This document shows positions 1-16,790 of a DNA stretch of 64,000 bases, in pieces. The position numbers and the translations under genes are program-made. The notes under the pieces were generated by a model. It had not been told where the DNA came from. It saw only the letters and a program-made list of their open reading frames with translations, and did not search any database. Position 1 is the stretch's first letter, and every line of letters starts with the position of its first letter. This DNA comes from Trichostrongylus colubriformis (taxonomy: Eukaryota; Nematoda; Chromadorea; Rhabditida; Trichostrongylidae), in the NCBI GenBank assembly GCA_963978905.1, contig OZ022257.1:9384509-9448508 (forward strand), in the 5' to 3' direction.

Positions 1-723
1 TTTAGGCTGGCGAAGCGGTAGGTCCAGCCGACAAAAATTGACCAAACCGGCAATCAATTGAAACACTATATTTCACTTTAGAAAAATCAACCAGTCATGT
101 GTCTCGTACTTAGTCCTGACCTCTTCTACGAATTCCAATGTTTAGTTGATCAAGAAGTCGTGTCGTTATTTTTCTAAAATCCTTTTTCCGAAAGCACCCA
201 CATTTATTCAAAACGAAATTTTTTCTTTCGAACTTCTTGCTTAGAGTTGTTTTATGAACCACTTCGAAGGACTTTTTCTGCTCTATCGAAAACATCTTTC
301 TAGTTTGTTTTGGCTGCGATTCAGATTGAGTTTTAATACCATGTGATAGGGGTCCAGTTGACATTTTTCACAATTTATTTTTTCCATGAGAAACTTAAGG
401 AATCCGGTCAAAGATATTTCCCTGTTTCTACCCACCACCTGTTCTTAACATTTCACCACTCTTACAACTGATTGGTTGAGAAAATTATCTCGCGTTTTTT
501 CGAACAAATTGTCAAAAATCACCGAGTTGTGGCGGAAGAACTAAATGTGGAAAAAAAGCGACGTGACTTTTCGAGCAACCGACTGATGAAACTTGCAGGA
601 GAGGCCGGAGCTAAGTACGCAACACATGGTTGGTTAGTTTTCCTCGAGCAAAATATAGTGTTTTAATTGATTGCCGGGTTGGCCAATTTTCGTCTGCTGG
701 ACCTACCTCTTCGCCGGCCTAAA
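1..723. mobile_element. Non-autonomous DNA transposon with about 93-bp terminal inverted repeats
   Basis: The first about 93 bases (starting TTTAGGCTGGCGAAGCGG) return as an inverted copy ending at 723 (CCGGCCTAAA), with roughly 85-90% identity by eye. The interior has short ORFs on both strands (364-110 minus, 472-666 plus) with no motif I recognise. The left flank is cut by the window edge, so no target duplication can be checked. It lies in the malic enzyme intron upstream of the first visible exon. A diverged relative of the interior occurs at about 45380-45700. Confidence 0.7.
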
Positions 724-883
724 TGTCGGAGCCATTCTAACATACTCGAAAACTAGGTATGCCATTTTGTAGAGCAGAGAATTTTCTTCCGAATGATATA
801 TAATATGCTGCAAAAACTTGTGACTTGTGGCAAAAATTTTTGCTTGAAAAAAAAACGACACTACTTATGGAATGACCCAATAC

Positions 884-904
884 TTTTGAGCGCTGCTGTA
901 TATC
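884..904. mobile_element. Solo terminal repeat of a Tc1-type MITE
   Basis: ACTTTTGAGCGCTGCTGTA matches the 3' terminus of the complete elements at 28267-28774 and 31290-31811. The sequence to its left matches those elements poorly, so only the end is recognised. Confidence 0.45.
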
Positions 905-1037
905 GACTAGTCAGTATCGGCCTTTTTCAAATCGCACAATCCTGCCGTGCGACTCGCGCAGTACTGTGTGATAGCCAAACTGGTACATAGATAATAAGGC
1001 AACTCTTACAGAGGTGCATATTAAGTTTTTTTTTCAG

Positions 1038-5795
<4,758 letters not shown>

Positions 5796-8049
5796 TTTTT
5801 TTAGACGTTTGAATAGATTTTGCTAAATTTTAGAAGTTTGTGTAGATTTTGCTAAATTTATAATTTAATTATTATATGACTAGTCATTAGTTTTACACAT
5901 TGCATGATTTTTTTTTGCATTAATGTAGCTATTAATCGTGCATAAATATTAAAGATTAATGGTGTTTTACTATTAGGAAACCATGAAACTGTATAATTTT
6001 TAGGCTTGGGTTATGGTTTGAATGAAAATTCTCAGCGAAAGCGTGAACGAACGAGTTCCATCAACGATATGGAATAATACATCCGGGAGTGTTCAGAGCA
6101 GGAGAAACGGGTAGGGGGTAGTATAGTAAGACATGATTCATGGGGACCCGACTCCTGAACAAGCTGAGAAGCCGAAAACATTGTTTCTGAACATGGTCGA
6201 ACAATCTTCTAGAATGCTGTCGAAATAAAATCTCCCATGGAGTGCCAGCTTTGCAGATTTCGGAGACTTGCATATCTCCGAAATATAAGTCAACTCGAGA
6301 GCCTATGGTTGGGGGCTAGACCAAGATGAGCAAAGGACATTGGACCAAGTATAGTTGATCGTAGTTTCGTCGCAATGCCCTGCCTATCGGGGTGCTGCAC
6401 AAATAGATAAATTATTCTGCATACTGAAATGAATCTGTAATTAACTAAAATGAACATTAATTAATAAATGAATTAATCCAGATCAGTCTTGACACAGGAA
6501 TAGCGAGGATGAGCAGTGTTCCTTCGAGAGAGCAGTGATCCTTACAATGAGCCGGTGCACTCCTTCATTTCGTTTCTGCAACAATTCAAAATTGAGTTTC
6601 AAGGCCGTTTGGAGGCTGACAAGATCGAAACTTTGATAGAGCTACGGACGCTATGTCAAAGGCTCCGGTTGACTAGTAGGATAGGATTTGACCGATGAAA
6701 GGGTAGGACCTCAGAAGGCGTGCAGTCACAGAGCAGACTGAACATAATTACACGGTAGGTACCACGGTCAAACCTGGCGCCGAGGAAAATTCTGCATAAA
6801 ATGCTACACCCACCTTCACCTTCCAATGAAAAAAAAGGTCTCTGGTACTATCTGTCCTCAAAATTTTATTAAAATTACGATCATTTTACCTCACTTCCCG
6901 TCGACGGCCTCCCTTTCGGCAGACGCCAACTCCCAAAACTCTCGACGAGGGCTGTCTGTGTCTTTGCTCGACGCGTCTCCCCAAAATAAAGTATGATTAT
7001 GATAACACCCTTTTCAAAGATCAGAAATCATCTATCTCATCGCTCATCTGCTCATTTGCTCAAATTTCCCTCCAAAGGGAGGGGTGGGGCAGGGGCGGCG
7101 AAGTAAATGAGCAAAAGAATGGTCGGTGAAAATTTTTAAAAAATCGAAGCTTTGAACCTGGCAGGTCGAGGCAAGGACACGGGGTAAAGCTTGAAGTATC
7201 TGTCGAGGCTCGAACATGCAATATAAGGAAACGTGCTGGTAAACATGCACTTATGTACAAGTATCAGTCAATAGCCATCGGATTAAATTCAAACAATTTC
7301 ACCGTGTAATGGTAACGCGCGCGATACCGCATGTTGGCCCGATGGATAGGAGTTAGAAACTGTGCTCACAAACGGCAATTCAATCCCATGCCATCCATGA
7401 GTCGTATTTTAAAAGTTACGGTATCTCACCTGGAGTTATAACCTGAGCTGTTGAATTGACATTACTGCAACCTATTCATTTCTCTTTCTCTTACTTTCTA
7501 GAGTCCCATCTGTATACTCCCGTGCTGCACGCGTTTTTATATTTTCAAAGTGATTTCCTCAATACTCACGCTTTGAGTTCGTTTTCACTTTAAGCGCATA
7601 TTACCGACAGTTATGCGAGTTTAAATTTTTACATGGGTGTGTTGCAAATGTTCCGATTTCTAGAGGTCGGCAACGAATTGAGTCACCCCGCGCGGCGACG
7701 CTTTGCGAATTGTCCGAATGGTGGCGTGTCTATAGGTATTTGAAGACCTTTAAAATGTTGTTGGTATAATAATATGCGGCAATGCGGCAATAACGTAAAT
7801 AAGTACATAGTTTAGTTTTATATCCAGGAAAATTTTCTCGCTTATATAACAAAAAACGGCGATGGCTATGTGAAGACCTTCTAAATGCTGTTAGTGGATT
7901 TATTTTTAAGCCGAGAAAATCGTAAAACGATTTGATGCGGAGCCTTCCCCCGATGCTGTGCTTTGTGGCTTTATCGATGGCTGCATTGTAATACATCCAA
8001 ATTTCCTCATAATATTTATACTCCGACATTCTCTTAAATCAATACCAGG
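5796..8049. other. Intergenic region between convergent malic enzyme and PGAP4-like genes
   Basis: Holds the 3' flank of malic enzyme, an AT-rich stretch with several AATAAA-like motifs near 5930-5950, and short ORFs (6273-6061 minus, 6516-6698 plus) without recognisable motifs, plausible splice sites or conserved reading. I see no gene here. Confidence 0.5.
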
Positions 8050-8900
8050 AAATCTCCTGCTGTTTCGGGGAAAAGGCTGTGAGTATTCGAAGTAAAGCAG
8101 CATGATATGTCATTGTGAGCAAATTAATCAATAGGCACAAACATTTTAGATCACTAAAATAGTAATACAACTTGGAAAACGACCTCTGCTTCAGTCTTTG
8201 CGATTTCTCGCGGCGAGCACTTCGTTAAGAGTGATGCGGCGCTTACGCACTGAGCTTACAGCCCCGATATGGACCACTAGATTGGTGTCCGTTTGCCGTC
8301 CAACAAAATTCGATTCGTCCAGTATGTGTCCAGTGAAATCTCCTGCTGTTTCGGGGAAAAGGCCGTGAGTATTCGAAGTAAAGCAGCATGATATGTCATT
8401 GTGAGCAAATTAATCAATAGGCACAAACATTTTAGATCACTAAAATAGTAATACAACTTGGAAAATGACCTCTGCTTCAGTCTTCGCGATTTCTCGCGGC
8501 GAGCACTTCGTTAAGAGTGATGCGGCGCTTACGCACTGAGCTTACAGCCCCGATATGGACCACTAGATTGGTGTCCGTTTGCCGTCCAACAAAATTCGAT
8601 TCGTCCAGTATGTGTCCAGTGAAATCTCCTGCTGTTTCGGGGAAAAGGCCGTGAGTATTCGAAGTAAAGCAGCATGATATGTCATTGTGAGCAAATTAAT
8701 CAATAGGCACAAACATTTTAGATCACTAAAATAGTAATACAACTTGGAAAATGACCTCTGCTTCAGTCTTCGCGATTTCTCGCGGCGAGCACTTCGTTAA
8801 GAGTGATGCGGCGCTTACGCACTGAGCTTACAGCCCCGATATGGACCACTAGATTGGTGTCCGTTTGCCGTCCAACAAAATCCGATTCGTCCAATATGTG
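8050..8900. repeat. Three-copy 286-bp tandem repeat carrying the gene's 3' coding end
   Basis: Units start at 8050, 8336 and 8622 (AAATCTCCTGCTGTTTCGG in each), giving an exact period of 286. Each unit contains the antisense of the last 45 codons of the PGAP4-like gene, its stop codon and about 115 bases of 3' flank. Only unit 3 continues into the rest of the coding exon; units 1 and 2 stop abruptly after GTATGTGTCCAGTG. Units differ at only a few positions (for example GGCTGTG versus GGCCGTG, TTTGCG versus TTCGCG). Confidence 0.95.
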
Positions 8901-11900
8901 GTCTTTCGCATGGCCCACAAAAGCGTGTTTAGTGGACTCCACTGACAGTCTGGAGACGATCTCCAAGATTTTCTGCGTTCGAAACACCACAGCGGGTGTG
9001 CAACAGGATTCTGGTTGGGTGATGTACACGGACTTGGTGATGGCATAGCGTACATCAGCCAAAAACTGAATGAGAAACTCTATTAATATGCTTTGTATCG
9101 ATGACGAATAATGCTCATCCTTACCTGGGAGCCATATGAACGAAGGTTAACATACATAGGGGCGCAGGTAGCCACCAACCATAATAGGAATACCCGTCGA
9201 AAAGCGATAATTTGAAAGATACAACAAATAATCAGCGATAAAGCTATGGCCTGAAATGCACTGTATAGGGATACATATAGGTTGTGCCGTAGGAGTATTA
9301 AAAATCGGGCGAAAACGCGTTTCTGCGTTTTTTCGCTACAAATGATTAGTTGTTGTTGTTTATCAAAGTTGTGTATGTCTTCCTGCTCGTCGAGCTCTAC
9401 TATACACTTTTCGGTTTATCTCCATTCAGTAGTGAGCTTTTGTCACATCCTGAAAGTTTGATTAAATGCCCGTCATACCAGATAAGCCTCTCTGTGGCCC
9501 TACTAAGCACATCCGTGAATACACTGCCAAAGAAAGTCACAAATTCTCAGACGCACGTCATGAAATAAACCCCGCGTGAATCCCCAGAAAAAAGCTCCTT
9601 ACAATGTTAACTTTGTTGTTTTCCTCATTTTCGGCTCTCTTTAACCAGGATCAAGGCACCTTTGAGGATTCCTCGACGGAGAGGGGTTGTATTTTGGGTT
9701 GGGAGGTGGGGTCGTACTTGGGGTTGAAGGAGGTTTGAGGGGAGGATTTTTCAAATTTTTCGTCGATGATTTTTCGACGGTCCCGCCCTTGTCCAGTCCT
9801 TTTAGAGAGAAATTTCGAGCTGATGAGCGATGATATTGTGTTTTCGTGAAGTTTCGAGGGAGATCACAGCGGAGACACCTTTTTCTGGAAGTGGAGTCGT
9901 AGTTTTCCAGAATTTTCCTCGGTGCCGGGCCTGACCCTGGCTCGAGTTTGCGTAAGGTAACCGGTCAGCTGGCCTGAGTTCTGCCACAGTGATTGTGGGC
10001 CGAGCCTGCACTGGTTCTCTTAGCATCAGAGGGGTAGTGTCATCCACGAAGGCGCTTTTCAGGGGCACAGAAAAGAAGGGGGACCCTTCTCAAAAGACAA
10101 GGACTCCAAAATTGACACACATCCGTATGCTCGGAGCACGACGGTAAAATACATCGCTAGCTAGTCAGATTTCAAAAAAAAACTAAAATTCTTGAGAATG
10201 TGAAAAGTGGCTTGCTACCGAACTAAAGAAAGTCATAAACGTGTAGCACCATTTTGTCGAGCGTGACGAGCTGGCTGATTCCGAAAACGTATACAACTTT
10301 CGTAAAAAAAATCATTTACCAATCGATATGAGCAAAAAAATGAAAACGCTTAACATCCTACGGCACTAAATGTATACATCAGAAAAAAACTCAAAGAGCT
10401 CTCGTACCAGTGGAATGGAAGGGATTTTCCGTAACTGGTTTGGATGGTAGAGTTTCACATAGTCGATGTACCGTCTGCTGTCCAGTTGCCTCAGCAGCGA
10501 TGCCATCATCTTAGCGAATCCCGGCACCACAAGTGCATCGTCCTCGAGTAGCATCACATATCTGGAAAGAAATTCAATTACACGAGCTGTTGTGCCTCCT
10601 CTATGCTACCGCTGATAAGGAGCACCTAGGCAATCCCAGCTGTCGAGGGAAATAGCTGCTTCAGTACGGCCCCCTCCTATTTTTGACCTCTCCCATACCA
10701 GTGCTGCCCATTGGATAGCTGCAATGTGTTCTATCGTCATGCATCCTTACTTGAATCAGATAGATATTCAATTCCCATTTCCTTGCACACGTTCGCTGTT
10801 AAATGCCCTTCGCTTCACATCTGCTCATTGCAATCGCAGACATTAGCTAGTTCAACGCCCCCTCCCTGTTAAGTCAAATACGACCCCCCTTCCCCTGTAG
10901 AGGAACCCTTGACTTCCGATGTACCTTGAGGAGCACTCGAAATCACAAGGGGATACTATAATATCGAGCTGGTGCAGGTTTTTGGCTACAAATTCGTAGG
11001 GTCATTGTTCGTTTACAACGGCTGGTGCAACTCTTGTGTTTGAAAGTTTTAACATCATTAAATATGCTCAGAAAGACTATACTTCGGTTGTGCTGTGTGT
11101 TTGGAACACCAGCTCAAGCCTTACCATCACCAAAGTGATGGTGAGGCTTGAGCACCTGCGCCTTCCTTTAAGGCAGCACAGCCGACCAAGAACTTATCAA
11201 CTATGCAGCCATCAGTCAGACATACGATGTGTGACATTAACATCGGTTCAGGCAGGCTACCACGCATATCAACTGTCTTTTTATACCGTCACGACACAGG
11301 AAGCCTAATTCGTAGCTATTCTGAAGGAAATGATGAGTGTCTGAGTGCGACTCGTTCAAAGCCGCCTCCAAGAATACGGCTTTAGAAGCAAAGGTCTCAG
11401 AATATTTCGGTTATTTTGATGCGTGGCTCCCGGGTGTGTACACATTGGTACGAAAGACCTCCTTCGCACCCCATGTGCGTACGCTTAATTACCTCCTCGC
11501 ACCTCATGTGCGAGAAAGGAATTAACTAGCAGAGGTCAGCTGTAGACCACTCAACTGTATTAACTGAGTGTAATGTCCATGAAGGAAAAATAAAAGAAGT
11601 TATATCGCAGTACGAACTACAAAACTTACTACATTCATGAAACGTACAATAGGTTGCAGGAAACGTAGCGGATTTCACACCTGTTAAAAAACATATAAGC
11701 TTATTAGTAATGTATTTGTAAGTATTGGAAACATTACAGCTTAACAAAGTTTGTCGGAAACAAACACTTGTACGTGTAGCTCAAACATCATTTGAATACC
11801 TGCATTTGACTTCCCATCGAACTGTTAAATTCAGCTTGTGGCCATAGAAACTCATATTAAAAGTGTGAAGGTACAACTATTCTCCTGTACGACTCCCTTA

Positions 11901-14900
11901 CGAGCATTCTATAACATTTCATCGAGATTAATAATAATATGCCTCTATATGGTAAGGTTGGTTAACATTTGCGCTTTAGTAATTCAGCCAAGTAGGTTTA
12001 ATACCACTCATTTCACTCATATTTATTCGTTATACCAACTTTTAACTTTTCCTTTGCAATACTATAACTTTTGAAAATGTTACAATCATCCCCATTCACC
12101 AGTATCTGACTTGAGCATAGCACCATTGAATCAAATCTTTTCTTTCGAGAAAATCCTTCAACCAGAATTTCACCCATGCTGTTTTTCTCTGTGGACAGTA
12201 CACTCAGTTGATAAAGTTGAGAGATCTATAGCTGACCTCTGCTTGTTAATTACTTTCTCGCACATGAGGTGCGAATAAGTAATTAAGCGTTCGCACATGG
12301 AGTGCGAAGAAGGTCATTCGTACCAATGTGTACACACCCGTGGCTCCCTGCTCGTTCCACATCACAATCGCTAAAAAGAGTCCACTTGGAATCCCGTGAC
12401 GGAAAGTGAGGGCTGGATCCTCCACGGCACCTTCAAAGGAATCGTGTGCGGAAGAATGAGTTTCTCTGTTACCCATATATTTACATTGTATTTGCTTGAT
12501 AAGGGCAGCATGCAAACTTTTAGGTGAGAAAGTGAGGAACCGGCTAAGATACAGCTCCTCAAAGTGGCGGACGAGGGGGAGGGGTTTCCGAGCGATTGTC
12601 CACGGCGGTCGGAGACGCATAGTGAAAACAGAAGGTTACGTGAACAGTTCCACACTCTGTCTGTAACAGCGGCAGACGACTGGGAAGGCACTTACTCGGA
12701 GGCCCGCATCACTCCCCTTCCCCCTTCCCCCTTCCCCCCCCCCCCCCCTTCCCCCCTCCCCCCCCCCCCCGTCCGCCACATTGTGGAGTTGTATCTTAGC
12801 CGGATTCTTTTTCGCATGAAACTTCGCATGCGGCCCTTGACAAGCAACAGCATAAATATATGGTCAACAGAGAAACTCATTTTTCGTTTCCTCTAAGAAA
12901 GTCGCCTGCTGGATCTCGAGATGCTGTGCAGTCGGGACTGGAACTCAGCGAAAGTGTTGTACCATCACTCGTGAAAACCAAGCATATATCACCTTGAGGA
13001 GCTTGCTCACATAATCGAGGAAACGACCGTAAAGAATATCGGTACGATCTGGGCCATGACAGCGACAGCGTGTTGTCGCAAAGACCACCCAGTCGAAGCT
13101 GCGGGATTTTGGTGGAAATGCCTTTTCCTTCTGCCTACTGCTTGCTAATAATCTCGAGCCTTTCCTATCAGGCAAAGATTCCTAATTTCGTGTTCCAAAA
13201 TAGTATCTCAAACCTGTCATCATTCGATCGCAAGAAAATGAAGTGCGGGTTGCATATGTCTCTGCTGAATTTGGTAATGATACCGTATAAGATGAGTGGG
13301 CAATCCATACCTCCCCTCCTTACAAGCCTGTTACTGATAGCCCTCATGTTCAAAAGGATAAAGTCAGCATCAATATGTGAATAACAATGATGTACATAGC
13401 CATGCCCTTAACCCATCTTTATCCTTTCTTCACTTTACCGTACCCCAGAAATGGCTTGGTGGCTACACACCTTGCTTTTGTGGTTCGATTGAGACAGTTC
13501 CAGTAGTCGGATGCTTCTTTCGCTATGGTGGCGTTTAGCGCTAACATACGCGATGAAGTTCCTAAAAAAGGAGACACAGCCGACTATAACAGTAGGATCC
13601 TGAAGACGAGGGCTCTTAGCAAATACCTCACCACTAATTATGCGCATCGGTATGTGAAGCTGCAATTGCCGTAGTTCTTCGAATATCGTCGGCTCCGCGT
13701 TGCATAGCTCAAGGCTTGGCGACAGTAGCCCGTGGGATTGATAGGAATCAACCAGAAATGCTACGACCTGTAAAAGAAGCAATGTTGTAGTGGTTGACTA
13801 TACGCCAAGTAAAAAATGATATGGTGGATATGTAAGGCTTATTCGCACATAATTATCTATGGAATCTGATCAGGACGTAGTTTGCACAAGGCATCGGCGG
13901 TGTTGAGTGCTGGGTTGTTCTACTGCCTCAACCTTTTCAGAGCTTATAAATTTTATTTTGTATTAAATAGATTGTAGATTGATAATTGAATGTATTAATA
14001 GATTAAGAGGGGAGAATGTTAATTCGGTTAAACGTAAGTGAATCTGTGCAACAGAATGTACTTGTTATGTCTGGGCTTTATTTGAAGCTCTTCTAGACAT
14101 TCACGAAGTTGATGCCAAGATTGCATTGCTTTAGTACTTCGTGGCAGGAAATCTGGTACTAATACGAATGCAGGCAGGACACTGAATAGTTACCCGGAAC
14201 CTTCGTACATTCTGAGCAGCTCACTCCACTTTCCAGGAATTGTGTATTCATAAAAAAATCTGGCCCCGCGGCTAAAATGCTCTCTACTTCTAGAATGGTA
14301 TATTTTATCGCCTCGTTTTTCTTTTGAAATTTTCGAAAGTGTTTTCACAATCAAATAAAAGGTCGACAAACATTAACAAAGCTCTTCCGTACCTGTAGAA
14401 GATAATTTTGACGGCGATCAGAAGCTATGATACGAATCTCCAGTGGACTGAACTAAATGAAAGATATACTATTAAACATTTCAGACTGCCAGCCGTTAGA
14501 GAGGGGGAGGAGGATCAATCTACATTCAGGCGTATGCTTTTGCCCAAGCCTTAACGGAAAAAAGAAGGAGTTCCTTTCTCCCTTTAGGCTTGGTTAGAAA
14601 TAATGTCCATAGTGGGATGCCCCCCACCCCCCTTGCGATAGCACCTAGGAGATCTATGAAGCCACGTCATCTAAGAAGTGGGCAATCGCCACCAAGTTCT
14701 CGTTCATGCACAGCGCCGGCGGGTGTGGCTTCGTTCACAGACAGCGGGGCAGAGTGCCAGGAGGAGGTGCACAGACGACGCAGGCAACGAGGCAGGGTGG
14801 CATAAACGGAGACGCAGGAACACGCAGTCACGCCCCTCCGCTGACACCGCACAGTATGAACGCGGCTTAAGTCTTTTACTCAGAATAAACCATTTCGATA

Positions 14901-15136
14901 AAGCATAATCCACTTACATGATCGGATTCTTTAATGCTACGCCGATAGATTTGCTGGGATACGTTTAGTCGATATCTATTCAGTGCATCATCGTCATTGA
15001 CTAAATGCCTGGGAAAGTACGTTCTTTCGCCGGAAATGCTTGGGATATGGCGGTAAATGAGGTAGAGTGACACGTTCCATAGGAATACACAAGCAAGCGA
15101 CAGGATGGCTTTTTTGAAGAAGTCATTCCATCGCAT
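8763..15136 (-). CDS. PGAP4: PGAP4/TMEM246-like membrane glycosyltransferase
   Basis: Expected role, from the family: Golgi transfer of GalNAc to GPI-anchor glycans. Exons in order: 15136-14918 (ATG; N-terminal transmembrane helix ILSLACVFLWNVSLYLIY), 14452-14393 (SPLEIRIIASDRRQNYLLQ), 13767-13632 (ELCNAEPTIFEELRQLQ), 10561-10408 (YVMLLEDDALVVPGF with the acidic EDD motif, then DYVKLYHP), 9250-9125 (hydrophobic LSLIICCIFQIIAF), 9065-8763 (QPESCCTPAVVF, DTNLVVHIGAVSSVRKR, stop). Phases agree for 1-2-3 and 4-5-6. At least one exon between 13632 and 10561 is unresolved: exon 3 ends in phase 1 and exon 4 needs phase 2. The family calls for a tandem membrane hairpin between the EDD and CCTP motifs, which the 9250-9125 exon fits. 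An acceptor TTTTCAG eight bases before the ATG suits SL trans-splicing. Introns contain a MULE and a TTAA MITE. Family call is good, exact orthology less sure. Confidence 0.75.
11112..11153. repeat. Near-perfect 19-bp inverted repeat with 4-base loop
   Basis: GCTCAAGCCTTACCATCAC - CAAA - GTGATGGTGAGGCTTGAGC. 18 of 19 positions pair, the remaining one as G-U or A-C depending on the strand transcribed. It lies in a PGAP4-like gene intron, outside the neighbouring transposon. Confidence 0.8.
11432..12339. mobile_element. Mutator-like non-autonomous element with 9-bp target duplication
   Basis: Terminal inverted repeats of about 113 bp begin GGGTGTGTACACATTGGTAC and end in the inverse. They are flanked by the perfect 9-base direct repeat GTGGCTCCC (11423-11431 and 12340-12348). 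Long inverted repeats with a 9-bp duplication are typical of Mutator-like elements. The 680-bp AT-rich interior has no transposase. It is inserted in an intron of the PGAP4-like gene. Confidence 0.88.
12432..12897. mobile_element. TTAA hairpin MITE, copy 3, with internal poly-C expansion
   Basis: Left arm AAAGGAATCGTGTGCGGAAG then GAGTTTCTCTGTTACCC; right arm GAAACTTCGCATGCGGCCC. The centre carries a cytosine-rich low-complexity tract at about 12714-12771 that other copies lack. Confidence 0.8.
12714..12771. repeat. C-rich low-complexity tract
   Basis: About 58 bases almost entirely C and T with runs of ten or more C, inside a TTAA MITE. Length is likely unstable or an assembly estimate. Confidence 0.85.
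14697..14872. mobile_element. Short MITE with TTCATACT-type ends, copy 1
   Basis: GC-rich palindromic element: CGTTCATGCACAGCGCCGGC on the left and ACCGCACAGTATGAACGCGG on the right. Shares the same order of motifs with the copies at 31812-31968, 43668-43842, 49309-49481 and 51757-51868. Confidence 0.7.
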
Positions 15137-15554
15137 TCATGAACTGAAAACGGAAGTTTAATGCAAATTCACTGAACAACAGTATGGCCAACAGTTCAGG
15201 GAAAACGAGGGTTATGCATAAGGTTACAATTATATGAAAAGAAGCTATGCACATTAATACCCAAAAATCGCACAGAAGGATAACGGAGATCTCGTCGGAT
15301 TGCACACGTCTAGAGAGAAAAACATATAGGTAGTAAGTAACAGTATGCCTCATCAGTTTCCAGGCGTATTTGCGGCCGATTCTGATCACTGAGGTAGCTT
15401 GAATCCCACTTTTTCAGTCTCATTAACTTCTCCATAGTAACATTTCCTGCCCGCTCCCCGATAAATGGCCTTGTTAAGAAGAGCTCAGAGATTAAAGGTG
15501 ATTATCCGACCACATAAGAAACTAATTAATCCAAACGGAGGAGGTGAATTTGGC

Positions 15555-15730
15555 TGATTGCGAAGTATGAAAGTAGAGCTAATAGTGGAGGAAGAACGAA
15601 ATAAAAGGTCAAAAACTCGAGAAATAGTAAATCGAAAACCCCCTTCTCACTCCTTTTCATTCGTGCGCCACTGCGTCACTAGCAGGTGGGGTAGATTGCA
15701 GGCGGATGAGAGACTCAATCAGTAGGGAGA
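15555..15730. repeat. Dispersed repeat, copy 1
   Basis: Shares ordered motifs with 39690-39840 and 55865-56045: a purine-rich block with GAGAAATA, a pyrimidine-rich CCATC/CCCTTCT block, and a GCAG(A/G)...GATGAGAG/CGAGC block. No coding capacity; class unknown. Confidence 0.5.
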
Positions 15731-16504
15731 CCGGGACACATTAGCACGTTCCGCCCTCGCCTGCAACTGCACCGGCGTATGAACAGCAGCACTATTTACA
15801 GTCAGGATGCGCCGAGAGCTGAGGACTCCGCGACAGGGTAGGGGGATTGTATACGACTAGCGGGGGGGGGGCATAATTGCAGAGGTCAGCATTGGTCCCA
15901 GGCAAGATGATATGCGGAACGTGCTGTCAGGTGACCCGGTTCTGTGAGGAAATATGTGTGATTGAATTTTAGTGATCAACGCAAAAAATACAGTAATAAA
16001 TTATACTAAACTATGCAGTCCTCAATAGTTACCGGTACTGAAGAGGTCATGTAAATGTTGAAAAAGGGGGGGGGGTGGTATTGGGGGTCCCCGTTAAAGG
16101 GGTTGTACAGTAGCGGGCATTTTCCTTTACTGCTAGCAGTGAGGCGGGATTGTGATAAGACTCCCAGACGGGGTTTTTCGATGGGAGTCTCGCCACCCAT
16201 CACCTGTTCTGAGGTGGAATGTTTGTTTTCAGAGAACAAGTATTTCCAGTTCTCACTTTGTCTTCTACCCTCATGGTACCGTTAATATTTACCATGGGAA
16301 AAGGCTTAAAATGCATTATGATAAAGTGGTGTTTCAAAGAGCTAACGGTCATTTCGAATTCGATTCGTAACAGCTGTAAAAAAAGCTATTTTTGCACTCG
16401 TTTGTGCAGCTAGCTCATGACCAGGAAGAACTTCTACGGCCTAGGCATAGATTCGCTCGATCGTTCTCCTTTGTCTCTCTACACTCTGTTACTGGGTGCA
16501 TACA

Positions 16505-16790
16505 GAAGAGTTCAAATGCACCTGTTGCTGACCGGGTCAACACTCGGAAAAGCTTGATCAATTAAAAATTTCTGCAACTCACTCTCTTTTCTGCACTTTT
16601 GGAACCAGGGACAAAGTGTTCCATGCAATGCCTTCCCCCCCCCCCGTTCCCTTGCAGTATTCACATTTGTGGTCGCCTTCGCTGGGACTCGGCTGAACAG
16701 GAACTCGTGAAGTGAGGTCATTCAAAAAGTGCCATTTTCGCAGTACTTCAACATTTCCGTTATAAGTCGAAAATATTGTGGCATTCTAAG
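16505..16790 (-). mobile_element. Mariner fragment
   Basis: The minus strand matches the inside of the mariner at 48129-49026 (both translate as MTSLHEFLFSRV then TTNVNTAR in one frame). No terminal repeats remain, so it is a relic. Confidence 0.7.

Noticed and set aside
8050..8900. CRISPR-like or satellite array
   Set aside because: Only three long units with no spacer structure, and each contains coding sequence of the adjacent gene.
12564..12896. Proline-rich 110-codon ORF
   Set aside because: The proline run is the poly-C expansion inside a TTAA MITE.
12960..13135. Minus-strand segment KAFPPKSRSFDWVVFATTRC... as the missing PGAP4-like exon
   Set aside because: A donor and acceptor exist, but no reading frame gives the phase required by both neighbours and none resembles the family.
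15123..15389. Hydrophobic 88-codon minus ORF before the PGAP4-like start
   Set aside because: It overlaps the start exon in a different frame and lies upstream of the TTTTCAG trans-splice-type acceptor.
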